Source: Burkholderiales bacterium
GTDB lineage: Bacteria; Pseudomonadota; Gammaproteobacteria; Burkholderiales; Burkholderiaceae_E
Length of the DNA: 50,869 nucleotides
Direction of reading: 5' to 3'
NCBI GenBank assembly: GCA_017307915.1
Contig: JAFKGG010000373.1
Location: 8,484 to 59,352 of the forward strand
The notes beneath the pieces are model-generated. The model searched no databases and had not been told where the DNA came from. It saw nothing but the letters and a program-made list of their open reading frames with translations. The stretch's first letter is position 1, and each line of letters opens with the position of its first letter. A program made the position numbers and the translations under genes. Below, in pieces: positions 27,461 through 35,715 of the stretch.

Positions 27461-28249
27461 TCATGCCTCCTGTGCGATCGACGCGGCCGGGTCGGCTACC
27501 GCGCCTTGGGAACCGTAAGACACCTTGCCGGTGATGTCGTGTTCATAGCGGAAGCGATCGCCGCGATAGACGTTGAAGCCCGCGTAGACGATGCGCTGCG
27601 TTTCGTCGGCCAGCAAGCGCGTGACGCGTGCCACCGGCATGCCGATCGGGTAATCCAGCCGTTGCGCCTCGGCTTCGGATGCCTGGCCCACTTCGAGCAG
27701 CTCGTAGCCGCTGCGTACGTGCACGTGCGGCGCTTCGCCCAGCAGCGTGGCCAGCCGCAGCCGATGTTCGGCGCCCTTGGGCCAGCAGCGATAGACGTCG
27801 GTGGCCACGTAGATTTCCATCCAACCGCACGGGGTGCCGTCGAGCAGATGCCGTTTTCGGATGCGCATGTAGCGCTGCGCGGGCGTGCCGTGTTGCTTGA
27901 AGATTGCGGGCGCCTGCCTGACCGGTTCGGAGGATTCCAGCTCGATCGTGAAGGCCTCGCGATCGGTGCGGTACAGGTCGAGTGCCGCGTTCAGCGTGGC
28001 GTCTTTGGGCGAGCGCGCCACGAAGGTACCCTTGCCGGGCTGGGCGCGCAGCAAACCTTCTTCGGCCAGGATCTGGCAGGCCTGGCGCACCGTGATGCGT
28101 GCCACGCCGTATTCGGTGGCCAGGGCCTCGATCGTGGGAATGCGCGAACCCTCGGGCCAATCGCCTGAACTGAGCCGCGTACGCAAGCTGCCCGCGACGC
28201 GGCCGTACAGCGTGATGCCTGATTTGCGCGCCACGGCGGATGTGCGCAC
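27461..28249 (-). CDS. GntR-family (HutC-like, UTRA domain) regulator
   Basis: 262 aa. An N-terminal winged helix (LYGRVAGSLRTRLSSGDWPEGSRIPTIEALATEYGVARITVRQACQILAEEGLL, about residues 14-68) is followed by a UTRA ligand domain ending in VYAGFNVYRGDRFRYEHDI. The start is GTG at 28249, with GGGGGACGA upstream. First gene of the dicarboxylate operon, so most likely its ligand-responsive repressor and self-regulated. Divergent from the AsmA gene across 179 bp. Confidence 0.9.
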   Translation of the reverse strand: MRTSAVARKSGITLYGRVAGSLRTRLSSGDWPEGSRIPTIEALATEYGVARITVRQACQILAEEGLLRAQPGKGTFVARSPKDATLNAALDLYRTDREAFTIELESSEPVRQAPAIFKQHGTPAQRYMRIRKRHLLDGTPCGWMEIYVATDVYRCWPKGAEHRLRLATLLGEAPHVHVRSGYELLEVGQASEAEAQRLDYPIGMPVARVTRLLADETQRIVYAGFNVYRGDRFRYEHDITGKVSYGSQGAVADPAASIAQEA

Positions 28250-28266
28250 TCGTCCCCCGTCATTGA

Positions 28267-28288
28267 ATCTATTTCTAGGATATTAGAT
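28267..28288. promoter_or_regulatory. AT-rich inverted repeats between gntR and the AsmA gene
   Basis: ATCTA-N12-TAGAT, with an inner TCTA-N6-TAGA, in a short AT-rich patch immediately upstream of gntR. This is a candidate operator/promoter region. The arms are short, so the call is tentative. Confidence 0.3.
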
Positions 28289-28428
28289 CTGATGAGTTAG
28301 AGTGGGCAAGGCAAATTGGTGGCCTCTTGGGCATGCGGTTTGCTGCGGAACCATGGCCGAGCAAGCCGCTGGGTTGGCGGCCATCGCACCATCTCTTTTT
28401 CTTTCGATCCGTTACTGAGGAACCGCCG

Positions 28429-30792
28429 ATGTCCGAGCCGCCCGCGTCTTCCCCTTCGGCAGCGGCGCCGGCAGCGCGCGTCGCGCGTCGCGGCAGGCGG
28501 CGCTGGCCCTTGATCACGCTGGGTGTATTGCTGGCGCTGGTGGCCGGACTGGCGGCCTGCGAATGGGCCGGTTGGCCATTCGTGAAAGGGCCGGCCGAGC
28601 GCTGGCTGAGCCAGCGCTTGCAGCGCGACATCGCGTTCGGCGATCGCTTCGCCTTGCGGCTGCTGGGCCGGATCCGATTGGCCAGCGATGCCTTCGTGAT
28701 CGGGCCGCCGGTCGGCGAGGCGGCGCTGGCCGAGGCGCCGAGCCGCTTCGTCGATGCCGGCGACGTGCGGCTGGAGGTGCCCTATCGCACCGTGTTCGGC
28801 GCCTTGCGTTCGAACGGCTCGGAACCGGTGGCGGTACGCATCAGCGCGCTCGAAGTGGGCCGGCTCGATGCGCACCTGTGGCGTGATGAACAGGGGCGGG
28901 CCAACTGGCAGTTCGGCGGTGCGCAAGACAATGCCGACACGCCGCCGCCGGCTTTGCCGCAGTTCGATCGGCTGGTCGTGCACGACGGCCGCATCCGCAT
29001 CGACGATGCACCCGCCAAGCTCAAGCTCGATACCGAGGTGCGTACCGATGAAGGCCAGGCGGCGCCGCAGGGCGCCGGCCTGCAAGTGTCGGGCAAGGGC
29101 AGCTATGAGGGCCGCGCGCTGAGCTTTCGCGCGACGTCGAGCGGCGCCATGCCGATCGCCGCTGCCGATGCCCAATCGCCGCCGCTGCCTTTGACGCTGG
29201 CCGGCAGCATGGGCCAGGCCCGGCTCGAGTTCGATGGCCACGCTGCCGACATCGTGCATCTGCGTTCGCTCGACGGCGACTACACGCTGTCGGGCCCGTC
29301 GCTGGCGGCGGCCGGCGATGCCGTCGGCGTCACGCTGCCGACCACCGCCGCGTTCGAGATGAGAGGCAAGCTGCGCAAGGCCGATCAGGTATGGAGTACC
29401 GAGGTGGCTTCGCTGTCGGTCGGCGCGAGCCGGCTGGCCGGCGAGTTCAGCTACGATCCGCGACCCGAAGTGCCGCTGCTCAACGGCAGCCTGCATGGCG
29501 AGCGGCTGGTGCTGGCCGATCTGGCGCCCGCCATCGGCGCGCCGCCGCGGCCGACGCGCGCCACCGGCGCTGCCGCCGCGGCACGGCGAAATGGCGACGA
29601 GCGCAGCGCGGCCGATCGGCGCGACAAAGACGCGGTGCGCGAAAACGCCCGTGCCCAAGGCGGTGAAACCGGCAGCGGCAAGGCCTCATCGCAAAGCGCC
29701 ACGCCTGAACGCGGCGGCGCTGCCGGCGCGCGTGGCAACCGCTTGCTGCCGCAGCGCGAGTTCGACATTCCGTCGCTGCGTGCAATGAATGCCTCGGTGA
29801 AGATCGCCTTGCGTGAACTGGACCTGAGCACCGAGGCGCTGGAGCCGCTGCGGCCGCTCGAAGGCATGCTCACGCTGAACAATGGCCTGCTCAAGATCGA
29901 TGAACTGCGGGCAGGCGCCGCGGGCGGCCGCGTCAGCGGCATGCTGTCGCTCGATTCGCAGCCGGCGGCGCCGGTGTTTGCCACCGACCTCAAATGGTCA
30001 GGCGTGGATCTGGATCGCTGGTTGACGGTGCGCAACCCGAATGCCAAACCGCAAGCCGAGCAGGCGACTGCCGCCGACGGCAAGCAAGCCGGCACCGGCA
30101 CCGCGGCGAAGCCCGCTGCGAGCGGCCGTGCCGGGCGCGCCGCCGGGGCCAAAGGCGCGGCAGCGGCGCGCCCCCAAGCCGGCAGCCAGGCACGCTCCAC
30201 GCCCAGCGGCTACCTGAGCGGCAGCCTTGGCGGCCAGGCGCAGTTGCGCGGCGCGGGGCGCTCGACGGCGGCTATCCTGGCGTCGCTCGACGGTTCGGCG
30301 GCGGCGTGGATCCGCGACGGCAGCGTGTCGCACCTGGCGGTGGAAGCGCTGGGGCTCGACATCGCGCAAGGGCTCGGCCTGCTGGTGGTGGGCGACGAGC
30401 AGTTGCCGCTGAACTGTGCGGCCATGCGCTTCGTGGCCAAGCATGGCGAACTGCATAACGAAGTGGGCGTGTTCGACACGCGCGACAGCACGATCTTCAC
30501 CAGCGGCTCGCTGTCGCTGGCCGACGAGCGGCTGGCGCTGGTGCTGACCGCGCGCCCGAAGGATTTCTCATTGCTGACCTTGCGCGCGCCCTTGCGCGTC
30601 GAGGGCTCGCTGGCAAATCCCGAGGTGCGGCTCGACGGCAAGACGATCGGCCTGAAGGTGCTGGCCGCCGCGGCGCTGGCCGCCATCAATCCGCTGGCGG
30701 CGTTGATCCCGCTGATGGATCTGGGCGATGCCGAGCAGCGCAACTGCCGCGAGGCGCTGGCAGAACGGCAGTTCCGGGGGCGGCGGCGCTGA
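28429..30792 (+). CDS. AsmA-family membrane-anchored protein
   Basis: 787 aa. A basic N-terminus (VARRGRRRW) leads into one transmembrane helix (about residues 26-46) and a long periplasmic region of AsmA type, with the C-terminal AsmA_2 segment showing YLSGSLGGQAQLRGAGRST, LASLDGSAAAWIRDGSVSHLAVEALGLDI and FDTRDSTIFTSGSLSLADERL. AsmA/TamB-like proteins are bridge-like lipid-transfer or outer-membrane biogenesis factors. Two low-complexity Ala/Arg/Gly-rich inserts (about 395-455 and 565-620) interrupt the domain. The frame opens at 28327, but the ATG at 28429 with TGAGG upstream is preferred. Confidence 0.85.
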   Translation: MSEPPASSPSAAAPAARVARRGRRRWPLITLGVLLALVAGLAACEWAGWPFVKGPAERWLSQRLQRDIAFGDRFALRLLGRIRLASDAFVIGPPVGEAALAEAPSRFVDAGDVRLEVPYRTVFGALRSNGSEPVAVRISALEVGRLDAHLWRDEQGRANWQFGGAQDNADTPPPALPQFDRLVVHDGRIRIDDAPAKLKLDTEVRTDEGQAAPQGAGLQVSGKGSYEGRALSFRATSSGAMPIAAADAQSPPLPLTLAGSMGQARLEFDGHAADIVHLRSLDGDYTLSGPSLAAAGDAVGVTLPTTAAFEMRGKLRKADQVWSTEVASLSVGASRLAGEFSYDPRPEVPLLNGSLHGERLVLADLAPAIGAPPRPTRATGAAAAARRNGDERSAADRRDKDAVRENARAQGGETGSGKASSQSATPERGGAAGARGNRLLPQREFDIPSLRAMNASVKIALRELDLSTEALEPLRPLEGMLTLNNGLLKIDELRAGAAGGRVSGMLSLDSQPAAPVFATDLKWSGVDLDRWLTVRNPNAKPQAEQATAADGKQAGTGTAAKPAASGRAGRAAGAKGAAAARPQAGSQARSTPSGYLSGSLGGQAQLRGAGRSTAAILASLDGSAAAWIRDGSVSHLAVEALGLDIAQGLGLLVVGDEQLPLNCAAMRFVAKHGELHNEVGVFDTRDSTIFTSGSLSLADERLALVLTARPKDFSLLTLRAPLRVEGSLANPEVRLDGKTIGLKVLAAAALAAINPLAALIPLMDLGDAEQRNCREALAERQFRGRRR

Positions 30793-30809
30793 GCGCCGCT
30801 GCGCATCGT

Positions 30810-31922
30810 CTACGCTGACGTTTCGCCGGGCCGCAGCGCCGGCTCATTGGCGCCCGCGGCGGCAGGTGGCGACTGCCCGTGCCCGCGCACCGGCCGCGCC
30901 CCACACGCCGGGCAGAAATGGAAGAACGCGTTGTGCCGCGTCGAGCAGGCATGGCAGCGTTCGAACAGCAGCAGCCCGCAATGCATGCAGAAGTCGGGAT
31001 CGCCGTCGTTGCCGAAGCGCACGCTGCGCTCGCAGCTCGGGCACACGCCCTTGCGCATGTGCTCGAGCGCCTGCTCGTAGCGGATCTGGTCGCGGCGATC
31101 GGTTTGCGGCTGCGTCTGCTCGGCCTGCTTCTGCGCCAGATAGCGTTGCATCGCGCGGATCAGGTAGGTGCCGGCCAGCAGCGTGAGCACGATGCCGACC
31201 ACGTAGCGCACGTAGCCGCCATAGCTGGGCAGGTAGGGCACCAGCTCGACGAAGAACGCAAACGCAGCGAAGAAGATGAAGCCCCAGACGAACGGCCAAT
31301 AGGTGCCGTGCCGCTTCTTCACGAACAGCCAGCCGGCCAGCAACAGCAGCGGCAGGGTCAGCGCCAATCGCAGGCCGAACACGCGCAGTTCCTGATGAAA
31401 CGATGCGCGCTCGAAGCGTTCCTGGGCGGCGCGCTGCAGCTCGAAGAGTTGCTGGCTGTTGGCTCTCAACGCCTGCCGGTTGGCCGTCATCCGGGCGTCC
31501 AATGCTTCCAGCTCGGTCTGGCGCGCGCGCTCGGTGGCTTTCAGGTCATCGAGTTCGCGTGTGCGTTGCAGCAGTTCCGGATCCTGCGCCGATTGTTCAG
31601 TGGCACGCCGCGTCGAAATCCAGTTGTTCAGGCTGTCGCGCGCCGAGCGATAGGCGTTGACGGCGGCGGTGTAGGCTAGGCCGGCGCGTTCGCGCTGATC
31701 GGCAAGCTGGTTCTGTTCGCTTTGCAGCCGCTTGCTCGCTTCGCGCAGCGGTTCGGCAGCGGCCTTGTCGATGAACTGTTCGGTCGACAGATTGTCTTCG
31801 AGCCGCGGCAGATCGCCGATGACCAGGCCGCCCAAGCCGGTCAGGAAGGCAGCGAACAGAACCGCCACGATCCATAGCACGAAGCGGAACAGGCGTTCGC
31901 GGACTCTCAGGCTCTTCGACAT
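30810..31922 (-). CDS. Membrane protein with coiled coil and double zinc ribbon
   Basis: 370 aa, function not recognised. Order: one TM helix (about 12-36), a long charged coiled coil (about 55-175), three TM helices (about 182-202, 209-228, 238-257), then a cytoplasmic C-terminus with four Cys pairs (294/297, 312/315, 323/326, 337/340) forming two zinc ribbons. The Cys pattern resembles ribosome- or RNA-associated ribbons and chaperone-type rubredoxin-like knots. The ATG at 31922 has GGGGAAAA about ten bases upstream. It converges with the AsmA gene over 17 bp. A role in envelope stress or membrane-protein quality control would be a guess. Confidence 0.8.
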   Translation of the reverse strand: MSKSLRVRERLFRFVLWIVAVLFAAFLTGLGGLVIGDLPRLEDNLSTEQFIDKAAAEPLREASKRLQSEQNQLADQRERAGLAYTAAVNAYRSARDSLNNWISTRRATEQSAQDPELLQRTRELDDLKATERARQTELEALDARMTANRQALRANSQQLFELQRAAQERFERASFHQELRVFGLRLALTLPLLLLAGWLFVKKRHGTYWPFVWGFIFFAAFAFFVELVPYLPSYGGYVRYVVGIVLTLLAGTYLIRAMQRYLAQKQAEQTQPQTDRRDQIRYEQALEHMRKGVCPSCERSVRFGNDGDPDFCMHCGLLLFERCHACSTRHNAFFHFCPACGARPVRGHGQSPPAAAGANEPALRPGETSA

Positions 31923-32005
31923 CGATGGTTTTCCCCGGCTGGGCCGACACCCTGCAGGCGTGCCGATCGTTCCATGATTGCCCAATCCGAAACGAGTTTT
32001 GGGAT

Positions 32006-32020
32006 CCGCTATGATAGCGG
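32006..32020. promoter_or_regulatory. 15-bp palindrome upstream of iclR
   Basis: Perfect CCGCTAT-G-ATAGCGG about 105 bp before the iclR start, in the 202-bp gap divergent from the zinc-ribbon gene. It includes a TATGAT that could serve as a -10. A likely operator for the IclR protein or another dimeric regulator. Confidence 0.45.
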
Positions 32021-32124
32021 CGCGCTGTCGCAGTGTACCGGCCCGGCCGATCGCGGCCCGACCGAGCATCGAGGCGCTAGCGGGGCGTTACTGAACCATC
32101 GAAGTCGGATCGGCAAGGAACAGT

Positions 32125-33003
32125 ATGGAGGCTGCGAGCAAGCGCAAGCGCAAACCAGCGGCGCCACGTCGCGGCGTGCAATCGATCGAGGTGGGCGCGT
32201 GCCTGCTGAGAGCGCTGGCCTCGCATGCGGGACCGATGCACCTGCGCGATCTGGCGGCCGCCACGCATATGCCGGCGAGCAAGGCGCATCGTTATCTCAC
32301 CAGCTTGATCAAGGCCGGCCTGGCCGAGCAGGAGCCGCTCAGCGGCCGCTACGATCTCGGCGCGATGAGCCTGCGCCTGGGGCTGGCGGTGCTCAGCCGG
32401 CGCAATGCCGTCCAGTATGCGATGCAGGAACTGATCGAGTTCAACCAGAGCCATGACGCCACCGTGGCGCTGGCCGTCTGGGGCGAGCGCGGTCCCACCT
32501 TGATCGCTTGGTATGACAACAGCCAGCCGGTGTTGTGCAATCTGGGCGTGGGCTCGATCATGGAGTTGTTGCGCTCGGCGACCGGGCGCCTGTTTCTCGC
32601 CTATCAGCCGCGCGCGGTCACGCGCAGCATGGTCGAGCGCGAGCTCGTCGTGATCAATTCCTATCTGCCCAGCGAGTCGGTGCGCACGCGTGACGACGTC
32701 GATGCGCTGATTCAGCAAGTGCGCGCGGCGCGCATCGGGCTCACGCATGACGAACTGGTGCCGGGCGCCAGTGCGGTGGCCGCGCCGGTCTTCGATCATC
32801 AGGGGCGCATCGTTGCCGCGCTGGTGCAGATCGGTTTGTCGGCGCAGATCCATTCGCGCACGCGGCCGGCCGCCGACAGGCTGTTGCAGCTTGCCGACTC
32901 GATCTCGATGCGACTGGGCTTCGATCCTTCGTCGAATCCCAGTTTCGCCGAGCAGGTGGAACTCAAGGCCAGCGGCGGCGAATCGGCACGCGCTGCTAAG
33001 TGA
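32125..33003 (+). CDS. IclR-family transcriptional regulator
   Basis: 292 aa. N-terminal winged helix (VQSIEVGACLLRALASHAGPMHLRDLAAATHMPASKAHRYLTSLIKAGLAEQ, about residues 19-70) and a GAF-like IclR effector domain (about 95-275). AAGGA precedes the ATG. Its 3' end overlaps the convergent amidase by eight bp. IclR proteins commonly control aromatic catabolism, and this one lies next to the heteroaromatic-type gene train, so it is the natural candidate regulator. The basic N-terminal tail (SKRKRKPAAPRRG) is unusual in its charge. Confidence 0.9.
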   Translation: MEAASKRKRKPAAPRRGVQSIEVGACLLRALASHAGPMHLRDLAAATHMPASKAHRYLTSLIKAGLAEQEPLSGRYDLGAMSLRLGLAVLSRRNAVQYAMQELIEFNQSHDATVALAVWGERGPTLIAWYDNSQPVLCNLGVGSIMELLRSATGRLFLAYQPRAVTRSMVERELVVINSYLPSESVRTRDDVDALIQQVRAARIGLTHDELVPGASAVAAPVFDHQGRIVAALVQIGLSAQIHSRTRPAADRLLQLADSISMRLGFDPSSNPSFAEQVELKASGGESARAAK

Positions 33004-34462
33004 GCTTGGGCCGCCCGATCGGATCCGGGCAGGTGGTTTCATACAGATGCGCGGCACCCAGCACGTTTGCATCGGCGAAGCGCGGGCCGGCGATCTGTAG
33101 TCCGACCGGCAGGCCCTCGGCGGTGAGGCCGCAGGGGATGCTGATCGCCGGTTGCTGCGTCAGGTTGAACACTGACGCGAACGGCGTCCATGCGCGCGAC
33201 TCGTTCTCCGGAAAACCTTCGGGAATCCAGCGATCGGCGGTGAATGCCGGCACCGCGCAGGTCGGCGTGAGCAGCAGCGCATAGCGGCGATGGAAATCAT
33301 GCAGCCGGCGCGCGATCGCGCGCCGCGCGTCCTGTGCCGCCAGATATTGGGCGACGCTGATCTGGGCGCCCTGCGCCACCGTGTCGCGCAGGGTCTGGCC
33401 GATGAGCTGCTTCTGCTCGTCGCTGAATCGGCTCAGGGTGTAGGCGAAGCCGGAGCGGAACAAGGTGAGGAAATCGGCCACCGGATTGTCGATGCCGGGA
33501 TCGGCCTCCTCGACGATGAAACCCAGCGACTCGAAATGACGCGCGGCGGCCTGCACCCGTTGCGCCACCTGCGGATCGACCCGCTTGGCGTAGCCCATCG
33601 TGGTGGTGAACGCGATGCGCAGGCTGCCCGGTGAGCTTTGCAGCGACGCGCGCAGATCGTCGAGCGTGTCGGCGTAGCGGATGCCGGCCGGCGGCAGCAT
33701 CTCGGGGTCGCGCAGGTCGGTCTGCGCCATCACGTCGGCCATCAAGGCTGCATCGCGCACCGAGCGGGCAATGGCGCCCGGTGACGACAGCGTGCCGGCG
33801 ACATTCGGCGGATAGGTCGGAAAGCGCCCGCCGGTCGGTTTGAAGCCGACGACGCCGCACAGCGAGGCCGGGATGCGGGTGGAGCCGCCGGCGTCGGTCG
33901 CGAGTGCGGCTGTGCCGATGCCGGCAGCCGTTGCCGCGGCAGCGCCGCCGCTGGAGCCGCCGGAGTTCTTCGTGGTGTCCCAGGGATTGCGCGTGATGCC
34001 GGTCAGCGGGCTGATCGTGACCGGGCCCGAGCCGAACTCCGGCGTCGTGGTGATGCCCAGCAGTACCGCGCCGCTGCCCAGCACGTGATCGACGACCGGC
34101 GCGCTTTCCTGCATCGGCGCATCGCTGGTGGCCAGCGAGCCTCGGCGGAACGGACAGCCGCGCACCATCAAGGTGTCTTTCACCGTCACCGGTATGCCGT
34201 CGAGCGGGCCGGCGGGCGTGCCGGCGCGCCAGCGCTTCTCGGATTCGCGCGCTTCATGGGCGGCCCGTTCGGCGGTGAGGTGGGCGAAGGCATTGAGCGA
34301 GGGGTTGTATCGCTCGATGCGCCGCAATGCCTCGTCGACGGCTTGCACCGGCGACACGCTGCCGGCGCGATAGCCGCGCAGCAGCTCATCGATCGAGAGA
34401 TAGGCAAGCGAGTCGCTCGCGCCGGCGCCGTTGGGCTCAGGGTTCTTGACGGAGTTGCTCAA
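32996..34462 (-). CDS. Amidase-signature family amidase
   Basis: 488 aa. The Ser-cisSer-Lys triad is visible: Lys95 in VTVKD, cis-Ser170 in NSGGSSGG, and nucleophile Ser194 in DAGGSTRIP. It hydrolyses a carboxamide to an acid and ammonia. The only usable start upstream of conserved sequence is TTG at 34462, with a poor ribosome site. Divergent from the importer/oxygenase train across 361 bp and convergent with iclR. It could release ammonia from a ring-cleavage amide or from an amide form of the substrate; both are inference. Confidence 0.9.
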   Translation of the reverse strand: MSNSVKNPEPNGAGASDSLAYLSIDELLRGYRAGSVSPVQAVDEALRRIERYNPSLNAFAHLTAERAAHEARESEKRWRAGTPAGPLDGIPVTVKDTLMVRGCPFRRGSLATSDAPMQESAPVVDHVLGSGAVLLGITTTPEFGSGPVTISPLTGITRNPWDTTKNSGGSSGGAAAATAAGIGTAALATDAGGSTRIPASLCGVVGFKPTGGRFPTYPPNVAGTLSSPGAIARSVRDAALMADVMAQTDLRDPEMLPPAGIRYADTLDDLRASLQSSPGSLRIAFTTTMGYAKRVDPQVAQRVQAAARHFESLGFIVEEADPGIDNPVADFLTLFRSGFAYTLSRFSDEQKQLIGQTLRDTVAQGAQISVAQYLAAQDARRAIARRLHDFHRRYALLLTPTCAVPAFTADRWIPEGFPENESRAWTPFASVFNLTQQPAISIPCGLTAEGLPVGLQIAGPRFADANVLGAAHLYETTCPDPIGRPKLT

Positions 34463-34560
34463 CTTTAATTACTCAATAAGGAATCGATTCTCAATCTTAG
34501 GCCGCATCAAAGAAATCTAGCAAGAGGCTTGTGTGCTTGCCTGGCTGTCGGCAGCGTCTT

Positions 34561-34590
34561 GCCATATACGAAGGATCTGCTTCATATGGC
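34561..34590. other. Bulged hairpin GCCATAT-AC-GAAG / CTTC-ATATGGC
   Basis: Eleven paired bases with a two-base bulge and a GATCTG loop, centred in the divergent region. It may be a leader-RNA structure of either flanking transcript or a protein-binding site. Confidence 0.4.
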
Positions 34591-34756
34591 CGGGGTTTTC
34601 CCTAGGAATAAGCGTGATTCATCGCTGTGAAGTGCTCGCTGGCTGCGCTTGCGCGCATCGGCGTGCCGATGAACCTGATCGATTGGAGATGAAACAGAAA
34701 TGTCTCAATAAAAAAATAATTGCTCTAATACGAATTATCTAATAAATTTCCCGTCA

Positions 34757-34772
34757 CTTGATCCACATCAAG
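34757..34772. promoter_or_regulatory. Perfect FNR-type box (CTTGATCCACATCAAG)
   Basis: TTGAT-N4-ATCAA at 34758-34771 is an exact match to the FNR/ANR consensus and extends to a 16-bp perfect palindrome. It is centred about 60 bp before the livH start codon. No clear -10 follows at the class II distance, so both activation and repression are open. It implies control by oxygen or redox state. Confidence 0.6.
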
Positions 34773-34823
34773 ATAGGTCGCTTCAAGCGGGCTCTTCGGC
34801 CCGGTAGAGATACGGGAGAGCCT

Positions 34824-35696
34824 ATGGGCTTTGCGCTACAGGTGCTGTTCGATTCGCTGCTGCTCGGCGGCCTGCTGGCCGTGGGGGCCTTGGGCTTCTC
34901 GCTCGTGTGGGGCGTGCTCAACGTGCTGAACCTCAGCTATGCCGCCTTCATCATGCTGGGCGGCTACGTCGGTTTCGGCCTGTGGTCATTGGGAATCGAC
35001 TACCTGCTGACGATTCCGTTGACGATGCTGATCATGTTCGCGATCGGCTGGCTGATGCAGCGCTACGTGATCGACTTCGTCGTCAACGGGCCGCATGCGC
35101 TGGGCATCGCGCTGACCTACGGCGTCAACCTGGCGCTGGTGGGCCTGGCCCTGTATCTGTTCACGGCGGTCGATCGCAGCATCTTCACGCCCGCCTACCT
35201 GGACGGCTACTGGGAAATCGCCGGTGCCAAGCTGCCCTACGCGCGTGGCATCACCGTGCTGATCGCGCTCGTGCTTACCGGCGCCGCCTGGTGGTTCTTC
35301 GATCGCACCGAGCTCGGCACCTCGATCCGCGCCACGCGTCTCGACATGGAGGCGGCCCGGCTGATCGGTATCAACGTTCGCAATATCTATGACCTGACGA
35401 CGGCACTGGCCGCCGCGATGGCAGGCGCCATGGGCGTATTGATCGCGCTCACTTACGGCGTCTCGCCGATCACCGGCGATCAGTTCCTGCTGCAGATCCT
35501 GATCGTCACGGTGCTGGGCGGCCTGGGCAGCGTGGTCGGTCCACTGGTGGGCGCTTTTCTGGTCGGCATCGCCACGGCCTTGACTGCGAACCTGTTCGGT
35601 TCGACGTACAGCCTGCTGGTCGGAACGGTATTGGTGCTGATCATGCTGATGACACGTCCGTCCGGCCTGTTCGGCAAGCGTTTCTACGAAGCTTGA
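34824..35696 (+). CDS. livH: Branched-chain-type ABC transporter permease LivH (operon 2)
   Basis: 290 aa inner-membrane permease. The N-terminus LFDSLLLGGLLAVGALGFSLVWGVLNVLNLSYAAFIMLGGY is a LivH signature; the ATPase-docking loop is at LGTSIRATRLDMEAARLIGI and the end is MTRPSGLFGKRF. The ATG at 34824 follows GGGAGAG by three bases; the frame opens earlier at a TTG at 34758, which lies inside the FNR-type box and is rejected. It is the first gene of the 13-kb train. Specificity is expected to follow the catabolic genes downstream. Confidence 0.93.
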   Translation: MGFALQVLFDSLLLGGLLAVGALGFSLVWGVLNVLNLSYAAFIMLGGYVGFGLWSLGIDYLLTIPLTMLIMFAIGWLMQRYVIDFVVNGPHALGIALTYGVNLALVGLALYLFTAVDRSIFTPAYLDGYWEIAGAKLPYARGITVLIALVLTGAAWWFFDRTELGTSIRATRLDMEAARLIGINVRNIYDLTTALAAAMAGAMGVLIALTYGVSPITGDQFLLQILIVTVLGGLGSVVGPLVGAFLVGIATALTANLFGSTYSLLVGTVLVLIMLMTRPSGLFGKRFYEA

Positions 35697-35715
35697 GCAC
35701 AAGGAGCCGGGTTTG

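Larger units (their letters stand above)
34463..34823. promoter_or_regulatory. 361-bp divergent control region with AT-rich centre
   Basis: The longest gap in the window. It contains a 10-bp palindrome GAATCGATTC at 34481-34490, a bulged hairpin at 34561-34590, a strongly AT-rich stretch about 34700-34750, an FNR-type box at 34757-34772 and a short GC hairpin (CGGGC/GCCCG) at 34788-34803. I see no open frame of convincing quality in it. Confidence 0.6.

Noticed and set aside
34758-34823. TTG at 34758 as the livH start
   Set aside because: It lies within the FNR-type palindrome and has no ribosome site; the ATG at 34824 has GGGAGAG and matches LivH N-termini.
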